From: Undibacterium sp.
GTDB lineage: Bacteria; Pseudomonadota; Gammaproteobacteria; Burkholderiales; Burkholderiaceae_D
NCBI RefSeq assembly: GCF_030651495.1
Contig: NZ_JAUSFI010000072.1
Location: 1-64,000, forward strand
Length of the DNA: 64,000 nucleotides
Direction: 5' to 3'
Shown piece after piece: positions 41,178 through 50,610 of this stretch (within the stretch, counting starts at the first letter, position 1; each line of letters begins with the position of its first letter). A model generated the notes under the pieces. That model made no database searches. It saw nothing but the letters and a program-made list of their open reading frames with translations, and was not told where the DNA came from. The translations under genes and the position numbers were made by a program.

Positions 41178-42887
41178 CTAAGGCAAAGTAAGTAAAGAAA
41201 ATACCGGATATCGCTGCCACTCTGGTTCATTAAAGCGCTTGCCGCTGGCAAAAATAAAGCCCAGCACGGCGTCCTGATTGGCTAACAGTTCGGGATGAAG
41301 TAATTTCCAGGCGTCGAATTTGGCTTGCAATCCCGGTTCTTCCTGCAGCATTTTCAGCGCGCTGTCTTCAAACACGTAATCTGAGTAAGCTTCTTTTTTT
41401 TCCAGCACGCTGTTAAAAAATCCCCAGCGGAAAAAGCTGTCATGCGCTTGCGGTTCCAGCGTCTCCACCGCATAGCGGGCATTTTCCTGATCCAACATCA
41501 GCAGGTAATCACCGGCTCTTGCCTGTATGGTTTCGTTTTGCGTGCTGAGTGTCAGCTCGTCGTGAAACAGGTGGCCCTCATAGGCATGCTCGCGCGAGAT
41601 GAGGTTTTTGATACGGTAGGTTTGCACCTCCAGCGTTTGATCTGCGCCCAGCCTTTGCAGCGTCAGCTTATTCCATTGCAGGCGGGCGATGACTTCGCGC
41701 CAGGCTTGCGGTATCAGGTAGGCTTTGGGCGCCTTGACCGTGACATCGGCGACAAAATGATCGTAGTAGGCAATGTCTTTCTCCCACGGCTGGCTGCGGT
41801 CGTAAGACAGGCGGGTGTAATTGCCTAGCTTGCTGGGGCTGTACACCGCCTGATAGCCTTTGAAGCGGAAGCTCGATGGCTGGCTGTGATCGGCTTTCCA
41901 TTGCACTGGCCATTGCGTTTTATGTTTTGCGGCCTGCTTGGCGTCGGACCGCAAAGCCTGAATCTGTGCGGCGTGACTGACCGTGAAGGCCAGCACCACC
42001 TCGACCAAGGCGCGCATCGAGGCGTAGCGGTCGGCATACGGTTTGAGCATATGGGTTTCGGGCATGAAACCGATGGTGTGATGCAAGGCGGCGTAACCGG
42101 TAGAGAAACGCGGCACTTCCAAAAAATCTTCGATACCGTCATCCGGTGTGACTTTAACCGGATTGACATACGGGCAAGTCGGCCAGCCGCGTTGCTGCAT
42201 CTCCCGGTAAATCGCCGGCAACATGGTCTGGCGCAAGAACGGGCCGAGGCCGTCGCCTAGTTTGTCTGCCTGGGTTTGGATCAGGGTCATGGTATAGCTG
42301 TAATCGGCCCCGTTTGAGGTATGGGTATCGACCATCACATCCGGGTCCCAGGCGCTAAAGAATTGATTGAAGACTTGCGCCGCCAGGCTATCGCATTTAA
42401 TAAAATCGCGGTTCAGGTCGAGATTGCGACCATTGGCACGAAAGCCAAATAACTCGGGCCCCTCCTGATTCACGCGCGACGTGTTTTGCCGGTTCAGGCA
42501 ACCGTCGACGTTATAAATCGGGATAAACAGGAATACCGTCTGCCCCAAGCTTGCCAGGCGTTCTGGCTGGGTACAAAAATCCCTGACCAGCGCCATACAG
42601 GCGTCGATGCCTTCAGGCTCGCCCGGATGGATGCCGTTGTTATTGAAAAAGATAGGGCGGCCCATGTGCTTCAGCTGTTCGCGCTGAAATACGCCATCCT
42701 GACTGATCACACCCGCATGCATCGCGATACCGTTGTCCGATACGCCGATCTGGGTAAAATGCAGCACCGAAGGGAAAGCAGCCGCTAGCTGTTCATAAAA
42801 CGAGATGCATTGTTGCCAAGTCGTGGTTTGATTTTGATTACCTAATTCGTAAGGCGTCTGGTAGGCGCTTGATGAGTTAGCTGGCAT
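41178..42887 (-). CDS. M14-family zinc carboxypeptidase-like protein
   Basis: FNNNGIHPGEPEGIDACMALVRDF (HxxE) and MVDTHTSNGADYSYTMTL. Confidence 0.88.
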   Translation of the reverse strand: MPANSSSAYQTPYELGNQNQTTTWQQCISFYEQLAAAFPSVLHFTQIGVSDNGIAMHAGVISQDGVFQREQLKHMGRPIFFNNNGIHPGEPEGIDACMALVRDFCTQPERLASLGQTVFLFIPIYNVDGCLNRQNTSRVNQEGPELFGFRANGRNLDLNRDFIKCDSLAAQVFNQFFSAWDPDVMVDTHTSNGADYSYTMTLIQTQADKLGDGLGPFLRQTMLPAIYREMQQRGWPTCPYVNPVKVTPDDGIEDFLEVPRFSTGYAALHHTIGFMPETHMLKPYADRYASMRALVEVVLAFTVSHAAQIQALRSDAKQAAKHKTQWPVQWKADHSQPSSFRFKGYQAVYSPSKLGNYTRLSYDRSQPWEKDIAYYDHFVADVTVKAPKAYLIPQAWREVIARLQWNKLTLQRLGADQTLEVQTYRIKNLISREHAYEGHLFHDELTLSTQNETIQARAGDYLLMLDQENARYAVETLEPQAHDSFFRWGFFNSVLEKKEAYSDYVFEDSALKMLQEEPGLQAKFDAWKLLHPELLANQDAVLGFIFASGKRFNEPEWQRYPVFSLLTLP

Positions 42888-43016
42888 GATGTTGGCCGCA
42901 CTTTCTGTAAAATCGGGGGGAGCTTAGAGGGTAAAAAAGCGTGGCGCAAATTGTAACATTTCGCTACACTTTTCCTTCCTGTATTTTGCCGACCACTCCA
43001 CCGCTGAAATGAAGCC

Positions 43017-43229
43017 ATGCAGCCTGAAGACTTACAATTATTAGTGACGCGCGAAATGCCGTTTGGCAAATACCAGGGACGTCTGATCGCCGACTTGCCC
43101 GGTGACTATCTGGGCTGGTTTGCCCGCAAGGGCTTTCCTAATGGGGAGATTGGGCGTTTGCTGGCCCTGATGTATGAGATTGATCATAATAATCTGGCGG
43201 CTTTGCTGGTACCGCTGCGCCGTAAATAA
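43017..43229 (+). CDS. DUF3820 family protein
   Basis: EMPFGKYQGRLIADLPGDYLGWFARKGFPNGEIGRLLALMYEIDHN. Confidence 0.9.
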   Translation: MQPEDLQLLVTREMPFGKYQGRLIADLPGDYLGWFARKGFPNGEIGRLLALMYEIDHNNLAALLVPLRRK

Positions 43230-44553
43230 GCGCCTGCACCCGCTTGCGCACAAATTGGATATGGCTGCGCAAGCCATATAATTCTTCGGCATAGGACAAG
43301 GGAATCGAAATATGATTAACCTTGTTTTCGATTTCATCCAATTTTTGTAATTGAATCTCGCCGACTTGCTGGCGCTGTCCTGCAGGGACCTGTTCGATGG
43401 CTTGCTCAACAGCTTGTTCCACGCTGCGCAATTGACCGTACCAGCGATAAATACGCGAGCGAATGCGCCAGACATACAGGGGCGGAATGATCTTCGAGAG
43501 CGGTAAAAACAAGGCGCCGAGTGCGAGTAACACGACCCACATGCGTTCGACAAAATTGGCGAGCCAAAAACTCAGATAACGCTGAAAAAACGGCGGTCCA
43601 TTTTTATAAAATTTTTCTGCCTGTCCTGCCACGGGGATTTCGGTATAGCGATCCGACGGAAATTCTCCTTGCTTGCTGAACCAGCCCGCCCCGCCGTGAA
43701 TTTTTTGTGCAGCCTGGAGTAATTGTCCGATCAGCGCCGGATGCAGGCTCTCATGCGCGACCAGTGTCGCGGTCGGTGAAATCAAATGATAATCCCTGGC
43801 CGGGATATCGCGCCCCAGATCGACGATGCCGCGTGGCAGTACCACATGCGATAAAAAGGGAAAGCGCCGGCTATACGCCTCGGCCTGGACAAAATCAAAC
43901 AGCTTGATGCCAGGGGTCTGCAATAGCATTTGCAACAAAGGGGAATCCGAGGCCGAACTCATGACCAGCGCATCAATTTTACCGTCGAGTAGCGCCACCG
44001 TGGCAGGCGTGCTGGACAGGCGTTCCAGCTTGACCTCCGACTCTTCCATATTATTGACGGACAAAATTTGCTTGAACAAACGCGCCACGCCCATGCCTTC
44101 GGTGCCGACGTTGATCTTTTTCCCTTTGAACTGGGTAATGCTGCTCAGCTCTTGCTTGCCGCGATAAAAAATCCAGATCGGTTCGTAAAACAGGCTCCCT
44201 AGCGAAACCAGGCCCTTGCTCTTGGCCTCGGCTTCATCGGTCGAGCCGCTTTGTACAAAGCCAATCTCAATCTCGGAATCAGGGTCGCTGATTTTTTGCA
44301 AATTTTCTTGCGAACCTTGCGAGGATTGCAGTCGCAACGCTATCTGGCTCTTGGCCAATTCATCGGCATAGCGTTTGGCAAAACCTTCGTAGGCGCTGTT
44401 TTCCTGTCCGGTCGAAAAATCAATGCTGCGCGGTGGTGCAGGATCAACCAGCTTATAGCCGATGCCGCAGACCACGATGATCATCAAGGTCATCGGGCCA
44501 AAAGCAACCAACAAGTCCTTCAGGGAAAACAGGGTGAATTTAATTTTTTGCAT
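43138..44553 (-). CDS. TAXI-family TRAP transporter solute-binding protein
   Basis: DFSTGQENSAYEGFAKRYADELAKSQIALRLQSSQGSQENL; KINVGTEGMGVARLFKQIL. Confidence 0.87.
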   Translation of the reverse strand: MQKIKFTLFSLKDLLVAFGPMTLMIIVVCGIGYKLVDPAPPRSIDFSTGQENSAYEGFAKRYADELAKSQIALRLQSSQGSQENLQKISDPDSEIEIGFVQSGSTDEAEAKSKGLVSLGSLFYEPIWIFYRGKQELSSITQFKGKKINVGTEGMGVARLFKQILSVNNMEESEVKLERLSSTPATVALLDGKIDALVMSSASDSPLLQMLLQTPGIKLFDFVQAEAYSRRFPFLSHVVLPRGIVDLGRDIPARDYHLISPTATLVAHESLHPALIGQLLQAAQKIHGGAGWFSKQGEFPSDRYTEIPVAGQAEKFYKNGPPFFQRYLSFWLANFVERMWVVLLALGALFLPLSKIIPPLYVWRIRSRIYRWYGQLRSVEQAVEQAIEQVPAGQRQQVGEIQLQKLDEIENKVNHISIPLSYAEELYGLRSHIQFVRKRVQALIYGAAVPAKPPDYYDQSHTSGPANAQSPH

Positions 44554-44570
44554 AATCGCGGCAATCCACC

Positions 44571-45356
44571 TCAGGCGGGTACATATTCGGCGTCAAACTG
44601 ATCCAGGCCTGCCAGCATTTCATCAAATGCCGCAGCGACCTGCAGTGGCTCGCCTTTGACACCGAGTTCGATATGACGGCGTATTTGCTGATTGCCGACA
44701 CTGGGCAGGCTGAACACTTTAATCAAGGGATACTTGGCTTCCAGCGCTTCCATTAAGGGTGTCAGCGTCGATTCCATGGCCTCGAAGACCAGCACGGCTT
44801 TTTCATCCCGCGCTTCCTGATGGAATAAATGCGCGTAATGGGTATCGAGCACCCATTCCAGCATCGGCCACGCCATGACCGGGAAGCCTGGCACAAAGTA
44901 ATGGTTGTGGAGCGCAAACCCCGGTATTTTATTGTAAGGGTTCGGAATTAAGCTTGCGCCTTGCGGAAACTCGCCCATCTTCAGCCGATGCAGATTTTCA
45001 GGCGAATCCAGATCCAGCGGCTTGCCCGCTTCCAGTGTAGTTTCGGAAATTCTTTGCTGTATCAGGCGCTTGGCATCCGGATGCAAAACCAAGGGTAAAT
45101 TCAAGGCGGCAGCGGCGCACTGGCGGGTGTGGTCATCCGGCGTGGCACCAATCCCGCCGGTAGAAAACACGATGTCGTTGCCGGCAAAACTGCGCTGCAA
45201 AGTCGCGACGATACGCGCCCTGTCATCACCGATATATTCGGCCCAGTCCAGCGACAAACCGCGCGCCTTGAGCAATTCAATGACTTGCGGCAAATGCTTG
45301 TCGCTGCGTTTACCGGACAAAATTTCATCGCCGATGATAATGAGACCAATCGCCAT
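44571..45356 (-). CDS. CinA-like / molybdopterin-binding domain protein
   Basis: IGLIIIGDEILSGKRSDKHLPQVIELLKARGLSLDWAEYIGDDRARI..FSTGGIGATPDDHTRQCAA. Confidence 0.92.
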   Translation of the reverse strand: MAIGLIIIGDEILSGKRSDKHLPQVIELLKARGLSLDWAEYIGDDRARIVATLQRSFAGNDIVFSTGGIGATPDDHTRQCAAAALNLPLVLHPDAKRLIQQRISETTLEAGKPLDLDSPENLHRLKMGEFPQGASLIPNPYNKIPGFALHNHYFVPGFPVMAWPMLEWVLDTHYAHLFHQEARDEKAVLVFEAMESTLTPLMEALEAKYPLIKVFSLPSVGNQQIRRHIELGVKGEPLQVAAAFDEMLAGLDQFDAEYVPA

Positions 45357-45440
45357 GCCTGCCTCCGTTGAGATTGTTAAGATAAAGACACAAAAACTTA
45401 AGGATAAAAACTAAAAACCCCAAAGTGAGCAGGCCGCTCA

Positions 45441-45497
45441 CGCATTATCCATGCGGGTTCTGGCAGCATGTGCTCTGAAACCCGCATGGATAATGCG
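45441..45497. repeat. Dispersed palindromic intergenic repeat, copy 4
   Basis: 17-bp perfect inverted repeat CGCATTATCCATGCGGG / CCCGCATGGATAATGCG. Confidence 0.85.
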
Positions 45498-45515
45498 CAG
45501 TGGGCCTGCCTGCTT

Positions 45516-46331
45516 TCAGGTTTGCAAGGTCGCTGCATTTCTATGCTGCTGCAACGCGGCCATGCAATAGTATTGAAACCATAATCCGGTAAAAATAAAT
45601 ACCACCACATACAACCAGATCGCCAAGCCGGCAAAGAACGGAAAAAATACCACCGACATCGCGCCGCCCAGCCATAACAGCGTCGGTGCCGCACCAAGTA
45701 TGCCGGTAATCGTACCGATGATCAGCAGGGGCTTGCGATGCTGGAGCGTCAGCGTTTTTCGCTCTTGCGGATCGGCATGCTCTGCCAGCGCATCATATGC
45801 CATGACACGATACGTCAGCCATCCCCATAGCATGGGTTGGAGGATGAAATGCACCGGGGGGATTAGCACCAGCGGCAAGCTCAATATCCACAGGAAAAGA
45901 AAGATCAGGAAGGAGGAAAAAGAATGCCACAGGCTGCCAAACATCGAGCCGCCTTTGCGCTGCTCCAGTTGTGGGTAATCGCGGCTACTGACATGACGGC
46001 TAATCACCGGCATCGCCATCACCCCGATCATCAGCAAGGATGTGCTGACCATGAATGGCAATAGCAGCCACATCGCGATCAGCGGCACGATCACGGTCTT
46101 AAACGCCAGCATCCCCGTCATGCTGAGCAGCTCACCGGAAGTCTTAAAACCATCATGGGCAACAAAAAATGCCTGCACATAATCGATCAAGGCCTGCATG
46201 CCCCACCACATGGCAAGCCCCCACAGCAGCAAGGAGAGCAAAAATGGCAACAAGCTTAGCAACAAAATCCGATAGTGAAATTGCGCTACCACGGCCTTGC
46301 CCCATGCGCGTACTACGCCTTGCAGATTCAT
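45516..46331 (-). CDS. EI24-domain membrane protein
   Basis: Multi-TM; FILQPMLWGWLTYRVMAYDALAEHADPQERKTL. Confidence 0.85.
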   Translation of the reverse strand: MNLQGVVRAWGKAVVAQFHYRILLLSLLPFLLSLLLWGLAMWWGMQALIDYVQAFFVAHDGFKTSGELLSMTGMLAFKTVIVPLIAMWLLLPFMVSTSLLMIGVMAMPVISRHVSSRDYPQLEQRKGGSMFGSLWHSFSSFLIFLFLWILSLPLVLIPPVHFILQPMLWGWLTYRVMAYDALAEHADPQERKTLTLQHRKPLLIIGTITGILGAAPTLLWLGGAMSVVFFPFFAGLAIWLYVVVFIFTGLWFQYYCMAALQQHRNAATLQT

Positions 46332-47317
46332 TTATTCTGTTCCTTATCAAAGCCCAACAAACGTCGTAGCCCCAGCCACTGCTGCGACCAAAAACCCTGC
46401 CCATACTCTCTAGAACAGCCGTCAGGAAACGGCAACTGATCACGGATGCCGGTCAAAAAATAGGTTTTACTAAACAAGGCGGTGCCAAACAAGATATCCC
46501 AGACCGGAAACAAGACCGCAAAATTATGCCCGCCGATGCTGCCCTTGCCATGCGTTTCATGCCCGAGACCTATCGCATGATGCGTGCGGTGATAACGCGG
46601 CGACACCAGCAGGCGCTCGCCGACAACACCGAAGTGTATCCGTACATTGGCGTGTTGCAAACTTTGCAGCATGCGCGACACCACTACCAGCATGATGTAT
46701 TGCCCCGGCTGCACACCGATCGCAATGGCAATCAAACCCATGTAAATATCGCGCAAAACGTCATCGAGTAGGTGATTGCGGTTATCGCTCCAGAGATTCA
46801 TATTGCGCTGGCTGTGATGCAGACTGTGCAAGGCCCACCACCATGTAAACTGATGCTCGGCGCGGTGATACCCATAATCAAAAAAATCCAGCACCAGTAA
46901 ATACAGCAAGAACACCAGCACCGGATGTCCTTGCATCGCCGACCACAGATTATCCAGATTAAACGGGTTCATGCCTTGCAGATGCAGCAAAGCGGTCAAG
47001 CTATCGAGGAAGGGATCAAGCAGCAAAAAAATGACGACCGAAAAAATACCCAGGCGATGCAGCGCGGTATACATGAAATCGTTCCAGCGCGCATAAGGGT
47101 CGCTGATTTTATGCACAGGGATCAGGGCTTCGAGAGGACGTAATACGACAAACAACAGCAGCAATTCGGCCACGCCCATCAAAAACCATTCGACGCCGTG
47201 AAAGGCGTCTTCAACGAATTCGCCCAGGCCGACTTGAAAAATCAAAGGCTGAACAATGCTTTCAAAAATCCAGGCCTGCAGATCAGAAAAAAACGAAAAA
47301 TCACTGAGGAAATTCAT
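46328..47317 (-). CDS. Sterol desaturase / fatty acid hydroxylase family protein
   Basis: HRAEHQFTWWWALHSLHHSQRNMN and HRTHHAIG histidine boxes. Confidence 0.92.
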   Translation of the reverse strand: MNFLSDFSFFSDLQAWIFESIVQPLIFQVGLGEFVEDAFHGVEWFLMGVAELLLLFVVLRPLEALIPVHKISDPYARWNDFMYTALHRLGIFSVVIFLLLDPFLDSLTALLHLQGMNPFNLDNLWSAMQGHPVLVFLLYLLVLDFFDYGYHRAEHQFTWWWALHSLHHSQRNMNLWSDNRNHLLDDVLRDIYMGLIAIAIGVQPGQYIMLVVVSRMLQSLQHANVRIHFGVVGERLLVSPRYHRTHHAIGLGHETHGKGSIGGHNFAVLFPVWDILFGTALFSKTYFLTGIRDQLPFPDGCSREYGQGFWSQQWLGLRRLLGFDKEQNK

Positions 47318-48084
47318 TTATTTTTTACGAGATAATGAGGATGCTCGCGCATAGTCGCAAAACAAAACCCTTTTTGTTCCAGACCGGCAATCAAAGGCTC
47401 CAGATTCTCGGGCGCCCAGGCGTTCTTGCGTGACCAGATGCCCAGGTGCGCCATAAAAATATCACCGTCTTGCAAACCGTCGAGTGCGCGTTTCAGTAGC
47501 CGCGGATTACTCCAGCTCTCGCTGGGCAATTCATCGCCAGAGAAGCCTGCCGGTGACCAGCCTACGTGCTGATAACCACAAGCCTGGCCGGCTTTTTCCA
47601 GGCTCGGGCTGAGTTTGCCGCCAGGGGCGCGCCAATACGGATCAAGTCTGGCACCGGTTAATTGTGTGAAACGCTGATCGACGCGGCGCAATTCTGCACA
47701 ATACTGTGCGGCGGTCCACGCCAGTTTTTTACCGGCCTGCGCGCCAAACTGCGGCTTCACTTCGATGCGGCCATCGGGCAAATCACGCGACAGATACACA
47801 TGATCGAAGGTATGGCGGCCAAAAGCATGGCCGTCCTGGACCAATTGTTTCCAATACGGCGCCCAAGCCTGATCTAGCGAATAATCGCCGTTGATGGTTT
47901 TTTCATTCGCCAGAAAAAATGTTGCCTTGATGTGATGCTTGCGTAAGGTCTGCGCTATCAGCTCGGCCTGTGACTGGCTGCCGGTATCAAAGGTAAGATA
48001 AATGCTGCCCCGGCAGACCGGCGCAGCAAATACTGGTGACAGCATCCCCAGCAGGCATAAGACGGCATATCGGCTTGCGTTCAT
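47314..48084 (-). CDS. Polysaccharide deacetylase family protein
   Basis: IYLTFDTGSQSQAELIAQTLRKHHIKATFFLANEKT; DGHAFGRHTFDH; signal peptide. Confidence 0.9.
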   Translation of the reverse strand: MNASRYAVLCLLGMLSPVFAAPVCRGSIYLTFDTGSQSQAELIAQTLRKHHIKATFFLANEKTINGDYSLDQAWAPYWKQLVQDGHAFGRHTFDHVYLSRDLPDGRIEVKPQFGAQAGKKLAWTAAQYCAELRRVDQRFTQLTGARLDPYWRAPGGKLSPSLEKAGQACGYQHVGWSPAGFSGDELPSESWSNPRLLKRALDGLQDGDIFMAHLGIWSRKNAWAPENLEPLIAGLEQKGFCFATMREHPHYLVKNK

Positions 48085-48102
48085 AGTGGACAGGGTCGGC
48101 CT

Positions 48103-49077
48103 TTACATGTTGGCGGCACGATTAGAAAAATACACCCCGTGCGGTGAACGGCCAACGGGGATTAACTTGATGACTTTTTTGCTGGCGACATCAATCACCG
48201 CCACTTTTTTAATCCAGCGCAAAGTCGACCAGAGTGTCTTGCCGTCAGCACTGAGCTCCATGCAATCGGGGCCGCCGGGAACCGGAATCGTGCCGACATT
48301 TTCCAGCGTCAGCTGATCGATGATATTAATCGTGTTAGAGGTACGGTTAGAGACAAACACATGACGCTTATCGCCCATGGAGCGAAAATTATGGGTGCCG
48401 GCACCGGCCTGAATGCGCTTGACCGTTTTTTGCGTGCGCCAGTCAATCACTTCGACATAATCCTTGCCCATGATACCGACCAGTAAATACTTGTCATCCG
48501 GCGTCATGACTATACCTGCGGGCAACTTGCCAACCGGCATCGTCCATTTAACTTTTTGTGTCGCCAGATCAATAGCAGAAACTTGATCGCTCCCCTGCTG
48601 GGTAATGAAGACGGTCGTACTGGCGGCGTCAAATGCCATGTGGCTAGGCAATTTGGCTAAGGATGTGCGATTGACCAGGGTCAGATCTTTGCCGTCATAT
48701 TTGTAAAAATCGACCCGATCGAGGCGCAGCGAATTCGAGACAAACCATTTTTGGTCAGGCGAAAAACCGATTTGATAAGGATCGGCAACATCCTTGATGC
48801 GGCGCTGAACCTGGCCCGTTTTTGGGTCAAGAAAGACCAATTCATCCCCCACCGCATTGGCCACAATCAGGGACTTATTGTCTGGCGTCGCCATCAAATG
48901 GTGCGGTTCTTTGCCGATAGGAAAAGTACTCAGCTCTTGGTACGTGTCTTGATCCAGCAAACTGACGGTAGCATCACGTGAATTAAGAACCACTACCACG
49001 CTCGCCTGAACTTGAGAAGAAATGACAGATAACAGCAGGGGAAATACCAGAGACAAACCACAAAAACGAAGCTGCAT
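48103..49077 (-). CDS. YVTN/YncE-like beta-propeller protein, secreted
   Basis: Signal peptide; repeated PHHLMATPDNKSLIVAN / PAGIVMTPDDKYLLVG blades. Confidence 0.9.
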   Translation of the reverse strand: MQLRFCGLSLVFPLLLSVISSQVQASVVVVLNSRDATVSLLDQDTYQELSTFPIGKEPHHLMATPDNKSLIVANAVGDELVFLDPKTGQVQRRIKDVADPYQIGFSPDQKWFVSNSLRLDRVDFYKYDGKDLTLVNRTSLAKLPSHMAFDAASTTVFITQQGSDQVSAIDLATQKVKWTMPVGKLPAGIVMTPDDKYLLVGIMGKDYVEVIDWRTQKTVKRIQAGAGTHNFRSMGDKRHVFVSNRTSNTINIIDQLTLENVGTIPVPGGPDCMELSADGKTLWSTLRWIKKVAVIDVASKKVIKLIPVGRSPHGVYFSNRAANM

Positions 49078-49101
49078 AAAAGATGACCGCTCAAAAAAGT
49101 T

Positions 49102-49215
49102 TTAAGACTTACGCAAAACCGCCCCAGCGTCGTTGCACTCGCCTTGCCGTACTGAAGTACTGAAGTACTGTCTTCGGCGGTACGTCTAGCTGGAACAATT
49201 TTGCGTAAGTCCTAA
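49102..49215. mobile_element. MITE-like element, ~114 bp, without coding capacity
   Basis: Terminal inverted repeats TTAAGACTTACGCAAAA (49102-49118) / TTTTGCGTAAGTCCTAA (49199-49215), 16/17 complementary. Confidence 0.6.
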
Positions 49216-49410
49216 GTTGAATAGATAACTGCCCCCCCATTTTACCGCGCCAAACCGGCAGAATCGGCTTAGCGAAAAAAAAGCGCCCTTCTTTTCACAT
49301 GATTTTGCAAATAATTAATGCTCATGGGCAATTCCACCTATTTTCAAATCCAGTATTGGTGGAAAATGTAGTCTACAATTGCGCCAGTTTTTTAATCAAA
49401 AAAAGGAAAA

Positions 49411-49769
49411 ATATGTCGACTATCACTACAGTATCCGGTTTGCAATACGAAGACAAAACCGTAGGCACAGGCGCAGAAGCCCAGGCTGGCAATAACGTTG
49501 TCGTGCATTACACCGGCTGGTTGCAAAACACCGACGGCAGCGCCGGTAAAAAATTCGATTCCAGCAAGGACCGTGGCGATCCATTCTCGTTCGCACTCGG
49601 CGCCGGCCAAGTGATCAAGGGCTGGGACGAAGGCGTGCAAGGCATGAAAATCGGCGGCACGCGCGTGTTGACGATTCCATCGAGCTTAGGCTACGGCCCG
49701 CGCGGTGCCGGCGGCGTGATCCCACCCAATGCAACCTTGATTTTTGAAGTCGAATTATTGGGCGTTTAA
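49411..49769 (+). CDS. FKBP-type peptidyl-prolyl cis-trans isomerase
   Basis: NNVVVHYTGWLQNTDGSAGKKFDSSKDRGDPFSFALGAGQVIKGWDEGVQGMKIGG; start at MSTITTV after AAGGA. Confidence 0.95.
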
Positions 49770-49868
49770 TTACGTTAATAATTGCCTCAATAATTCAAAA
49801 CAGGGGGAGTATCGCACCATGCACGCCCACTGCGCATGATATTCGTGCGAAAGCTAAGCGTACACGGC

Positions 49869-49887
49869 TATACCCACCCCAGTATAT
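49869..49887 (-). repeat. Partial third copy of the TATACTGGGGTGGGTATA terminal motif
   Basis: Plus strand TATACCCACCCCAGTATAT, reverse complement of the 3' end of the 84-bp repeats. Confidence 0.55.
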
Positions 49888-49918
49888 AAAAATGGCTCCT
49901 GCGAAGGAGCCATTTTTT
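49888..49918. terminator. Bidirectional terminator between the FKBP gene and orn
   Basis: AAAAATGGCTCCTGCGAAGGAGCCATTTTT. Confidence 0.8.
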
Positions 49919-49975
49919 ATGCAGCAAATCATCTTACCGGAACAAAATTATTCCTTGCGCATTACTCTTTACGCA

Positions 49976-50563
49976 TTACTCCTTAATGAAATGCTCACGG
50001 TAGTACTTCAGTTCTTCTATCGATTCAATGATATCGGCCAGCGCCGTATGTTTTTGGTGCTTTTTAAAACCACTGATCAGTTCTGGCTTCCAGCGGCGGC
50101 AGAGTTCTTTCAGCGTCGACACATCCAGGTTGCGATAGTGAAAAAATGATTCCAGCTTAGGCATGCCACGCACCATGAAGCGTCGATCCTGGCAAATGGT
50201 GTTGCCGCACATGGGCGATTTTCCAGCAGGGACAAAATGTTTCAAAAAATCAACTAAAGTTTTTTCGGCATCCGCTTCGGTCACGGTCGATGCTTTAACG
50301 CGCTCGATCAAACCAGAGCGGCCATGCGTGCCCTTGTTCCAGGCATCCATCTTGTCCAGGGTTTCATCAGACTGATGAATCGCGAACACCGGGCCTTCTG
50401 CCAGCACGTTCAATTGCATGTCGGTGACAACTACCGCGACCTCAATGATACGATCCGTATCCGGATCTAGCCCGGTCATTTCCATATCGACCCAGATCAG
50501 ATTCATCTCGTTGGGTTTGGTCGGTTTGCTGCTGTTTGCTTGAATGTCGGTCGCTTGTGACAT
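49976..50563 (-). CDS. orn: Oligoribonuclease
   Basis: [28 protein letters not shown]. Confidence 0.97.
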   Translation of the reverse strand: MSQATDIQANSSKPTKPNEMNLIWVDMEMTGLDPDTDRIIEVAVVVTDMQLNVLAEGPVFAIHQSDETLDKMDAWNKGTHGRSGLIERVKASTVTEADAEKTLVDFLKHFVPAGKSPMCGNTICQDRRFMVRGMPKLESFFHYRNLDVSTLKELCRRWKPELISGFKKHQKHTALADIIESIEELKYYREHFIKE

Positions 50564-50610
50564 AATTCTTCCTTGGCTTGATAATTACTTTTTGAATGCG
50601 GCATTTTCCC

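Noticed and set aside
45398-45697. 99-aa minus-strand ORF overlapping the EI24 gene and the repeat
   Set aside because: Out-of-frame shadow of the EI24 gene extended through the palindromic repeat.
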